A stretch of 64,000 nucleotides of DNA from Zobellia uliginosa (GTDB taxonomy: Bacteria; Bacteroidota; Bacteroidia; Flavobacteriales; Flavobacteriaceae): contig NZ_JAHKPY010000012.1 of the NCBI RefSeq assembly GCF_018860745.1, forward strand, positions 372,001 to 436,000, in the 5' to 3' direction. Below are positions 44,728 to 52,030 of the stretch, in pieces (positions within the stretch are counted from its first letter, which is position 1; each line of letters begins with the position of its first letter). The position numbers were made by a program, and so were the translations under genes. The notes beneath the pieces were generated by a model, which was given only the letters and a program-made list of their open reading frames with translations, had not been told where the DNA came from and searched no databases.

Positions 44728-45024
44728 TTACCGTAATTTTCGCTAAAACTAGTTCAGCGTTTGAGCGTGCAAATTTAAAACAAAGTTTCGTTTAAGCAAA
44801 CATTTTTTACAACAATAATCCAAAATCTATACAACAGACAGATTTTCAACGATATAAAATATATAAATAGTTTCATTTCTACGGTGCAAGCCCCATCAAC
44901 AAGGCCGCAACGGTATATAACTCAATAATCTTCTTTGGAAGGTCTTGTTAAAGGTTTATCAAAAATACCCATGCATATCTATATAAATTAGTAAATTCGC
45001 CGCATTGGTTAAACCTCATAGTCC
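44728..45024. other. intergenic region between tRNA-Gln and the DUF2723 gene
   Basis: 297 bases without a gene. It holds the tRNA promoter (44770-44800). The rest is AT-rich; a TAAATTCG near 44992, one mismatch from a -7 box, may serve the DUF2723 gene but has no clear -33 partner. No coding potential seen. Confidence 0.6.
44770..44800 (-). promoter_or_regulatory. promoter of tRNA-Gln
   Basis: Minus strand: TTTG (44800-44797), 19-base spacer, TAAATTTG (44777-44770). A perfect consensus, 43 bases upstream of the mature tRNA 5' end. Confidence 0.82.
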
Positions 45025-48000
45025 ATGTTTTCAAAGAACTTCGAAAAATGGGACAATCTTCTCGGATGGTCCGTCTTTTTTATTGCCCTTATTACTTATG
45101 CCATCACCGTTGAACCCACCAACAGTTTTTGGGATGCCGGCGAATACATTGCCACGTCAGCCAAACTTCAGGTTGGACACCCTCCAGGAGCACCGCTGTT
45201 ACAGATGATAGGAGCCTTTTTTGCTATGTTTGCCATTGAGCCCGATCAAGTGGCCCGCATGGTGAACTATGTTTCTGGCGTATCAAGCGCATTTACTATC
45301 CTTTTTATGTTTTGGACGATTACAAATCTCACTCAAAAACTGATAAAACGGAAGGACGATGTCATAACGAACAGTAAGGCCATTGCTATTTTTGGTTCTG
45401 GTATTGTTGGCTCCCTTGCCTTTACTTTTTCGGATAGCTTTTGGTTTAATGCGGTAGAGACAGAAGTCTACTCCACTGCAAGTTTATTAATGGCGCTATT
45501 GCTTTGGCTTGGTCTAAAATGGACAGACGATTTAGAAAACCCTAGAGGAAATAAATGGTTAGTTCTTATATCCTACGTAGTAGGTCTTACCTTTGGTGTT
45601 CAGTTTATGGGCTTTTTGGCCATACCTTCCATAGGATTGCTTTATTACTTTAAAACATACGAAAAAACCACGGTAAAGAACTTTCTACTTGCTAACATTG
45701 CCGTTATTGCTGTATTGATGTTGGTCTATAAGTTCTCTTTAACCTATGTATTAAAACTATTTGGTTGGAGCGAAGTCTTCTTTATCAACAGCATTGGCCT
45801 TCCATTTAACTCTGGCACCATTATAATGGGACTCATTTTTGTTGCTACGTTCTATTTTGGTTTAAACTACACCAGAAAGAACAATTATAAAACAGCAAAT
45901 ACCATTGTTCTTTCCCTGATGTTCCTCTTCTTAGGTTTTTCATCTTGGATGATGCTACCAATTCGTGCTAATGCAAGAGTGGTCATTAATGAGAATAATC
46001 CTGAAGATGCCCGTGCTTTGCTAGCCTATTATAATCGTGAACAGTACCCTGGTGTTGACAGTCCTGTTTATGGAACTTACTACTCCAACACTTTTGGGGT
46101 TGGCGGTGAAGACAAAGACGAAGCCCCTAAATATGAGAAAGATGAGAAACTAGGGAAGTATGTAATTGTAAATTACTACAAAGGTGCTATTCCCGGAGAT
46201 GACCCTGAACATATTGGTTTCTTACCCCGTATGTGGAGTGGGCAAAATGCCGAGAACTACATGAAATATTTTGGACCGTTAGATTTTAGAATGACGCAGT
46301 CCAACGAAGAACTCAGACAAGCAGTTGCCCAAGTTAAGGATGGTTTTGCCAATGGCGAAATAGATGCAGAACAGTACATTAGCTTTTTAAGGCGATTTAG
46401 TGATTACCTTGAAGTCGAACCACCTTCCGTTTGGCAAAACATTAAATACATGGTTCAATTTCAATTTGGATACATGTATTGGCGTTATTTTATGTGGAAC
46501 TTTACTGGCAAAAATAATGATGTTCAAGGTAGATATAACGGAAATGGCGAATGGCTAAGTGGTATTAACTTAGTAGACAGCCCCCGTTTGGGAAGTCAAA
46601 CCAATCTTCCTGATGAAGTCAAGAACAATAAGGCAAGAAACACCTATTTCCTGCTTCCACTTATCCTAGGGATTGTTGGTATTTTGTTTCAAATAAGCAA
46701 AAACCCAAAACAGTTTTGGGTTCTTTTAATATTCTTTTTATTTACAGGCCTCGCAATACAGTTCTATACCAACCCTTACATTTTTCAACCAAGAGAAAGA
46801 GACTACTCGCTTGTAGGCTCTTTTTATGTCTTTGGCATATGGATAGGTTTAGGAGTTTATGGACTCTTTGATGAACTCAAAAAATACCTCAGCCCTAAAA
46901 TATTAGCCCCGGCAGTAACACTAGTTTGTCTTTTGGCAGTGCCTACGGTAATGGCCGTACAAAACTGGGACGACCATGATAGATCTAATCGGTATACCGC
47001 CAATTCGTCCGCGAAAGCCTATTTAGATTCGTGCCAAGAAGATTCAGGCGCCATATTGTTTACTATTGGGGATAACGACACCTTCCCGCTTTGGTATGCC
47101 CAGGAAATTGAAGGCTACAGAACAGATGTGCGTATAGTCTGTACCAGTCTTTTTGAAACAGATTGGTACATTGACCAAATGAAGCGAAAGGCTTACGAAA
47201 GCGAAGCTATCCCATCACAAATTGCCCATGATAAATATCGTTGGGGATCTCGTGATGTACTTTACTATCAAACGGTAGACCCACTTTTCAATAAGAAAAT
47301 ATCGGAAAGCAGATGGTCCATCCAAGATTTCATTAAGTGGGTAGATAGTGACAATCCGCAAACGAAATTGAAATACATTTTAGAACGACAAGAAAATATT
47401 GACATGGACGCTTATTCCGAAAGTAGCCAAAACATTGTTTACTACCCTACTAATAAGCTTCGTATACCTGTTAACAAAACTAACGTTCTAGAAAGCGGGT
47501 TGGTAAAAGCAAAAGACTCAGCACTAATTGTTGATTATATTGATATTGACCTACCTAAAAGTGCGATTACCAAGAAAAGCATGATGATGCTGGACATCAT
47601 AGCTAACAATGACTGGACACGCCCTATTTATTTTTCAGGCGGAAGTTTTGACGATGCTGAATTTATTTGGATGAAAGACTATTTGCAGCTAGATGGTATG
47701 GCTTACAAATTAGTGCCCATTAAAACGGAGCGTAGAAATTCTTTTGAAATGGGGCGTATTGATTCTGACCTTATGTACGATGTGGTAACTAATTGGGATT
47801 GGGGCAACTCTGGAAGCTCAGACATTTATCACGATCCTCAAACACGTATTCAGGGCCTATCTTACCGTAGCAACTTGGCGAGATTACTGGAACAATTACT
47901 AAAAGAAGATAAAATAGAAAAGGCGAAGGACATTATCGACCTTTCGATAACAAACCTTCCCGTTGAGTATTTCGGCTACTATACTTTTGTGGAGCCTTTT

Positions 48001-48411
48001 GTTGATGGGTATTATAAAGTAGGTGAAACCACCAAAGCAAGGGAGCTTTTTGGAAAGTTAAAATATATCTACCAAGACCGCTTGGAGTACTATGCCGGTA
48101 TACCACTTGAAGAGCAATATGAGAAAATAGATGAGATAATTGCCGACATGGAGGGTTATAGAAGAAATATTGACATATTAATCGGCAACAACGATCGCGA
48201 AATGGCTGAAAAGGAAACGTTAATCTTCAATGAATACATAGACAAATTCAAACATTTCTACAAAGACAATATTTTACAGGAAGATGATTTAGAGCCAGGC
48301 CAGAACCCGGACATGGCAGACACTGTACCTGTATCGGACACCACTGCTATAGACGCAGCTACTACGGGTGATAAGGTGCCGGACACAACACTTGTACCGG
48401 CCACGAACTAA
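45025..48411 (+). CDS. DUF2723 membrane protein (GT117-type glycosyltransferase-like)
   Basis: 1128 residues. The N-terminal half (about 12-330 and 525-670) is a polytopic membrane region of roughly twelve helices; the C-terminal half is soluble. The opening block YAITVEPTNSFWDAGEYIATSAKLQVGHPPGAPLLQ matches the DUF2723 signature, with an Asp-Glu pair resembling the catalytic acidic residues of GT-C enzymes such as protein O-mannosyltransferases. DUF2723 has been placed in glycosyltransferase family GT117. A role in O-glycosylation of exported proteins is plausible in Bacteroidetes but unproven here. Later parts include a GDNDTFPLWYAQEIEG block (about 685-700), a tetratricopeptide-like helical region (about 955-1060) and an acidic/Thr-Pro-rich tail. 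No partner genes adjoin. Confidence 0.9.
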   Translation: MFSKNFEKWDNLLGWSVFFIALITYAITVEPTNSFWDAGEYIATSAKLQVGHPPGAPLLQMIGAFFAMFAIEPDQVARMVNYVSGVSSAFTILFMFWTITNLTQKLIKRKDDVITNSKAIAIFGSGIVGSLAFTFSDSFWFNAVETEVYSTASLLMALLLWLGLKWTDDLENPRGNKWLVLISYVVGLTFGVQFMGFLAIPSIGLLYYFKTYEKTTVKNFLLANIAVIAVLMLVYKFSLTYVLKLFGWSEVFFINSIGLPFNSGTIIMGLIFVATFYFGLNYTRKNNYKTANTIVLSLMFLFLGFSSWMMLPIRANARVVINENNPEDARALLAYYNREQYPGVDSPVYGTYYSNTFGVGGEDKDEAPKYEKDEKLGKYVIVNYYKGAIPGDDPEHIGFLPRMWSGQNAENYMKYFGPLDFRMTQSNEELRQAVAQVKDGFANGEIDAEQYISFLRRFSDYLEVEPPSVWQNIKYMVQFQFGYMYWRYFMWNFTGKNNDVQGRYNGNGEWLSGINLVDSPRLGSQTNLPDEVKNNKARNTYFLLPLILGIVGILFQISKNPKQFWVLLIFFLFTGLAIQFYTNPYIFQPRERDYSLVGSFYVFGIWIGLGVYGLFDELKKYLSPKILAPAVTLVCLLAVPTVMAVQNWDDHDRSNRYTANSSAKAYLDSCQEDSGAILFTIGDNDTFPLWYAQEIEGYRTDVRIVCTSLFETDWYIDQMKRKAYESEAIPSQIAHDKYRWGSRDVLYYQTVDPLFNKKISESRWSIQDFIKWVDSDNPQTKLKYILERQENIDMDAYSESSQNIVYYPTNKLRIPVNKTNVLESGLVKAKDSALIVDYIDIDLPKSAITKKSMMMLDIIANNDWTRPIYFSGGSFDDAEFIWMKDYLQLDGMAYKLVPIKTERRNSFEMGRIDSDLMYDVVTNWDWGNSGSSDIYHDPQTRIQGLSYRSNLARLLEQLLKEDKIEKAKDIIDLSITNLPVEYFGYYTFVEPFVDGYYKVGETTKARELFGKLKYIYQDRLEYYAGIPLEEQYEKIDEIIADMEGYRRNIDILIGNNDREMAEKETLIFNEYIDKFKHFYKDNILQEDDLEPGQNPDMADTVPVSDTTAIDAATTGDKVPDTTLVPATN

Positions 48412-48433
48412 ACTTCGGTTAACAAGAACTAAA

Positions 48434-48468
48434 AAAAGGCTCTTTCATCATTGATGAAAGGGCCTTTT
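48434..48468. terminator. terminator after the DUF2723 gene
   Basis: 15-bp stem AAAAGGCTCTTTCAT / ATGAAAGGGCCTTTT (one G-T pair on the plus strand) with a T-rich tail. It may also serve the minus-strand thioredoxin-like gene. Confidence 0.85.
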
Positions 48469-48530
48469 ATATTTTAAGCTATCTGAACAGAAAAATAATT
48501 CAGTTTTTTAATACTTTCAACAGGTACAAA

Positions 48531-48827
48531 CTAAAGGTACTCGTTTAAAATACCAATAAGCGTATTAGCATCTTGCTCTCCACTTTGGCGCCATACCATT
48601 TCACCTTTTTTATAAATCATTAATGTAGGAAGTCCTTTAACACGAAGCGCTTGTGCAAGCTCTTTGTTCTTGTCCACATCAATTTTTATAACCTTGCCTT
48701 TATCCCCCAAAGCAGCGGCTACATCACGTAGAACAGCATGCATTGCATTGGATTGCTCGTTCCAATCCGCATAAAAATCCAAAAGAACAGGAATTTTTAA
48801 ATCTATGAGTTCACCAAACTTTGACAT
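48531..48827 (-). CDS. thioredoxin-fold protein lacking the active-site cysteines
   Basis: 98 residues, one complete thioredoxin domain. The motif order is normal: VLLDFYADW at the first strand, the cis-proline loop KGLPTLMIYKKGE (P67), and the C-terminal helix. But the WCGPC active site reads WNEQS (22-26), so both catalytic cysteines are replaced and the protein contains no cysteine. It cannot act as a disulfide reductase; a structural or partner-binding role is more likely. It is a single-gene unit with a TACTTTTG promoter box 22 bases upstream. Confidence 0.88.
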   Translation of the reverse strand: MSKFGELIDLKIPVLLDFYADWNEQSNAMHAVLRDVAAALGDKGKVIKIDVDKNKELAQALRVKGLPTLMIYKKGEMVWRQSGEQDANTLIGILNEYL

Positions 48828-48849
48828 ACGTAGTTATTGGGTTAGGATC

Positions 48850-48857
48850 CAAAAGTA
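48850..48857 (-). promoter_or_regulatory. Bacteroidetes -7 box (TACTTTTG) of the thioredoxin-like gene
   Basis: Perfect TAnnTTTG on the minus strand; GTG instead of TTG 19 bases upstream. Confidence 0.5.
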
Positions 48858-48923
48858 AGAAAAAATGTTAAATTGCCACCTATAGCCCAAATTTTATAGG
48901 CTTTAGGCCGCGTTAAAATCGTG

Positions 48924-50147
48924 TTAAGCTTTCTTTTTAAGGGTAATCACGGTTATTTCAGGCCATATACCCACTCTGCCTGGATAGCCTAAAAAGCCAA
49001 AACCTCTATTTACATTTATATATTGGCCAAGTTCTTGATAGATACCTGCCCAATATTTATATCTCCATTTTACGGGACTCCATTTAATCCAACCCGGTAT
49101 TTCTATTCCAAATTGCATCCCATGTGTATGTCCACTTAATGTAAGATGATAATGGTAATCATCATGTAATACAACATCTTCCCAATGCGAAGGATCATGG
49201 CTCATAAGAATCTTAAAATCGTCTTTACCAACATTGAAAACTGCTTTTTTAAGGTCTCCTGCTTTTTTAAAACCACCACGACCCCAGTTTTCTACTCCAA
49301 CCAAAGCAATCCTATCCTTACCTTTTAGCAGATAGCGATTTTCGTTCAATAATAGGTCAAAGCCCATATTTCGCTGTAGTATCTTTAAATCTTCCAGATT
49401 CTTATGCTTGGCCTCTTCCGTTTCCCAATCTACATAATCCCCATAGTCATGGTTCCCTAGAACAGAAAATTTACCGTCTTTGGCATTCAGTGTAGAGAAA
49501 AGGTCTGCCCATGGCTCCATTTCCGTGGCCATATTATTTACCATATCACCAGTAAACAGAATTACATCGCTTTTCTGCTTATTGACTAGATCAACAGCAT
49601 ATTCAATCTTTTTTCTATCGTCAAAACTACCACTATGTACATCTGATATCTGAGTGATTTGGTATCCATCAAAAGAATCGGGCAAATCATCGTACTCCAA
49701 ATTATATTTGAGTACCTTAAAATTGTATTTCCCCTTGTACATCCCATATAACAGCGCCCCAAAAGGAATTGCGGCCAAACCAAGCCCCAAAAGGCTCAAA
49801 AACTTTCTACGTTCCGGAAAAGTAAACTCTTTTGTTTGACCAAAGAATTTCTGATATCCGCTAGAGATAACTCTAAAAATATCTTCGGACAAAAGAAAAA
49901 GAATCGTAACCATTTCAAATGCCAATACGGTCAAAAGTAGCCCAAAGGCATAACTTTTAGCCCTGCTTAAAACCCTTCCCTCTTCTTCGCCAAATGTAAA
50001 TTGATAGATAAAATTACCAAGTACCAGTACGGCAACAGTAATAAAAAGATAGTATACCCAAGGGTATCTGGTTACAGTTTTTAGTGCCTGCAAAGTATAG
50101 AGACCCATAACAATGTAAGCGATGACAAAAATAATCCAACGTAGCAT
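48924..50147 (-). CDS. membrane metallophosphoesterase (YaeI/calcineurin-like)
   Basis: 407 residues. Four hydrophobic segments (about 1-20, 30-50, 65-90, 115-135) precede a calcineurin-like phosphoesterase domain (about 150-405). All metal-binding motifs are intact: ITQISDVHSGSF (DxH), LFTGDMVNN (GDxxxN), LGNHDYGDY (GNHD), and LSGHTHGMQFG (GHxH). Relatives hydrolyse phosphodiesters of lipids such as UDP-diacylglucosamine or act on other envelope substrates; the specific substrate here is unknown. A TACCTTTG promoter box lies 6 bases before the ATG. It is downstream of cutC (48 bases) but has this box of its own. Confidence 0.9.
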   Translation of the reverse strand: MLRWIIFVIAYIVMGLYTLQALKTVTRYPWVYYLFITVAVLVLGNFIYQFTFGEEEGRVLSRAKSYAFGLLLTVLAFEMVTILFLLSEDIFRVISSGYQKFFGQTKEFTFPERRKFLSLLGLGLAAIPFGALLYGMYKGKYNFKVLKYNLEYDDLPDSFDGYQITQISDVHSGSFDDRKKIEYAVDLVNKQKSDVILFTGDMVNNMATEMEPWADLFSTLNAKDGKFSVLGNHDYGDYVDWETEEAKHKNLEDLKILQRNMGFDLLLNENRYLLKGKDRIALVGVENWGRGGFKKAGDLKKAVFNVGKDDFKILMSHDPSHWEDVVLHDDYHYHLTLSGHTHGMQFGIEIPGWIKWSPVKWRYKYWAGIYQELGQYINVNRGFGFLGYPGRVGIWPEITVITLKKKA

Positions 50148-50152
50148 ACTTA

Positions 50153-50160
50153 CAAAGGTA
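50153..50160 (-). promoter_or_regulatory. Bacteroidetes -7 box (TACCTTTG) at the metallophosphoesterase start
   Basis: Perfect TAnnTTTG on the minus strand ending 5 bases before the ATG at 50147; implies a leaderless message. Only a weak -33 element (GTG, 20 bases upstream). Confidence 0.45.
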
Positions 50161-50195
50161 TTTCAATCTAAGATGGGGATCACCTCATTTAGATT

Positions 50196-50918
50196 TTATT
50201 TAACCCTATTTACAATATTTATAATTGTGTCTAAGTCTGTTACAGCTATTTCAATGTCATTTAAAAAAGATGGTGAGTTCATAGAAACCTTGTTTGTTTC
50301 CGGTAAGGTTTTCAAAAACTTAGTACCTGAAAGATGAACAAATTCAAAACCCGCTTCTTTGAAATCCAAAACATTTTCAGGCCGCACTCCCCCACCGGGC
50401 ATAATATTACAACTAGTGGCTTGCTTGAGAAGTTCTTTTAGGAGTTCTATTCCTTTTGGCGAGGATTTCTCCTGACCCGATGACAATATATAATCTACTC
50501 CTAAGCTTTCTAGCTGAAACAAGGTTTCAAATGGGTCTTCCACCCAATCAAAAGCACGATGAAAAGTAAACTTTAAATCTCCAGAAGCCTCGATCAATTC
50601 TTTTGTTCGGCCTACATCTAATGAAAAATCAGTATTTAAAATCCCTGAAACAATTCCTTTAAACCCCAAGTCTACACATAAGGCAATATCTTCTTTCATA
50701 ATTTTCAACTCATCCGCAGAATAGGTAAAATCTCCACTACGCGGACGAACTAACACATGAACAGGAATAGAAATATGCTCTCGCACACTTTTCAACAATC
50801 CATAGGAAGGTGTAATCCCGCCTATTGCAAGTTCGGAACATAGCTCTATGCGATTGGCACCTGCCTTTTGCGCATTTAATGCAGATTCCAAAGAATTGGC
50901 ACAAACTTCTATTAGCAT
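50196..50918 (-). CDS. cutC: CutC family protein
   Basis: 240 residues, TIM-barrel CutC family. Signatures: MLIEVCANSLESALNAQKAGANRIELCSEL at the N-terminus, HVLVRPRSGDFTYSADEL, FTFHRAFDWVEDP and the PGGGVRPENV loop. Originally linked to copper homeostasis in E. coli, a connection later questioned; the biochemical activity is not established. It is divergent from the glycosylasparaginase gene (64 bases between starts). Confidence 0.94.
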   Translation of the reverse strand: MLIEVCANSLESALNAQKAGANRIELCSELAIGGITPSYGLLKSVREHISIPVHVLVRPRSGDFTYSADELKIMKEDIALCVDLGFKGIVSGILNTDFSLDVGRTKELIEASGDLKFTFHRAFDWVEDPFETLFQLESLGVDYILSSGQEKSSPKGIELLKELLKQATSCNIMPGGGVRPENVLDFKEAGFEFVHLSGTKFLKTLPETNKVSMNSPSFLNDIEIAVTDLDTIINIVNRVK

Positions 50919-50982
50919 TTTACTTATATTTAATGCCCAAGTGGCATTTTAAAACTACCCCTAAAATAGAAATCTTAATACC

Positions 50983-51972
50983 ATGCAAAGAAGAAAGTTC
51001 CTGAAAAATTCAACCGCCGCCACGGCCGGTTTAATTTCGGCACCTCTAATAGCCGGCCAAACTAATACATCTACTTATCAAAAAGCGAATAATGCAGTAG
51101 CTATAAAACCTATTGTTATATGCACTTGGAATTTTCAAAAGGCATCTTCAAAAGCATGGGAGGTTCTTAAAGATGGCGGCTCCTCACTTGATGCGGTCAC
51201 CCAAGGTGTAATGGTAGAGGAAAATGATGTAAACAACCAAACCGTAGGTATTGGCGGAAGACCGGATAGGGATGGGAATGTCACGCTTGATGCTTGTATT
51301 ATGGATAAAGACAGTAACTGTGGAGCAGTACTTGCCATGCAGAATATTGCCAACCCTATTTTGGTTGCCCGCAAGGTAATGGAAGAAACGCCACATGTTA
51401 TGCTTGCTGGAAAGGGCGCCGAACAATTCGCTTATGAGATGGGGTTCAAAAAAACGAACCTACTCACAGAAAAATCAAAACAAGAATGGATAGAATGGCA
51501 AAAAACGGCACATTACAAGCCTATTATAAATATCGAGAATCATGATACTATAGGCATGCTCGCCATTGATGCCAACGGAGATATTTCCGGCGCTTGCACC
51601 ACTAGTGGTATGGGATACAAAATGGCGGGACGCGTGGGTGACTCCCCAATAATTGGCGCTGGACTTTTTATTGATAACGAAGTAGGCGGAGCAACAGCCA
51701 CCGGCGTGGGCGAAGAGGTAGTCCGTACCGTAGGTAGCTTTCTTATCGTAGAATTAATGCGACAAGGGAAATCTCCTCAAGAAGCTTGTAAAGAAGGGGT
51801 AGAACGAATTATGGCCAAAAATAAAGGTCGAAACGATTTTCAAATCGGGTTTATTGCCATTAACAAAGCTGGCGAAACCGGCGGTTATTGTATTCATCCC
51901 GGATTTACATATAGGTCCTATTCTGAAGAGGGGCATGTAAATAATCTAGCTAAAAGTCATATCAAATCTTAA
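50983..51972 (+). CDS. N4-(beta-N-acetylglucosaminyl)-L-asparaginase, Tat-exported
   Basis: 329 residues. It begins with a Tat signal (QRRKFLKNSTAATAGLISAP, RRKFLK motif). The mature enzyme is an N-terminal nucleophile hydrolase: autocleavage occurs before the conserved threonine T189 in IENHDTIGMLAID, and IIGAGLFIDNEVGGATATGVGEE forms part of the active-site region. The family splits the bond between GlcNAc and asparagine in N-linked glycoproteins. Homologues exist in other flavobacteria, where they probably help degrade host or algal glycoproteins. No glycan-use locus adjoins, so context adds nothing. 64 bases from the cutC start, divergent. Confidence 0.92.
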   Translation: MQRRKFLKNSTAATAGLISAPLIAGQTNTSTYQKANNAVAIKPIVICTWNFQKASSKAWEVLKDGGSSLDAVTQGVMVEENDVNNQTVGIGGRPDRDGNVTLDACIMDKDSNCGAVLAMQNIANPILVARKVMEETPHVMLAGKGAEQFAYEMGFKKTNLLTEKSKQEWIEWQKTAHYKPIINIENHDTIGMLAIDANGDISGACTTSGMGYKMAGRVGDSPIIGAGLFIDNEVGGATATGVGEEVVRTVGSFLIVELMRQGKSPQEACKEGVERIMAKNKGRNDFQIGFIAINKAGETGGYCIHPGFTYRSYSEEGHVNNLAKSHIKS

Positions 51973-52000
51973 AACACTAAAAAGAGTTCAAAAACTTGAT

Positions 52001-52008
52001 TAGCTTTG
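52001..52008 (+). promoter_or_regulatory. Bacteroidetes -7 box (TAGCTTTG) upstream of polA
   Basis: Perfect TAnnTTTG, 22 bases before the preferred polA ATG (52031). No clear -33 TTG. Confidence 0.45.
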
Positions 52009-52030
52009 AATCCTTTTGAAAAACTATAAA

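Noticed and set aside
44495-44728. 77-codon frame on the minus strand over tRNA-Gln
   Set aside because: Its N-terminal half is the tRNA sequence read as protein; the cloverleaf is complete, so the coding call is an artefact.
52016-52030. TTG start for polA
   Set aside because: The ATG at 52031 gives the usual DNA polymerase I N-terminus and lies at a better distance from the -7 box.
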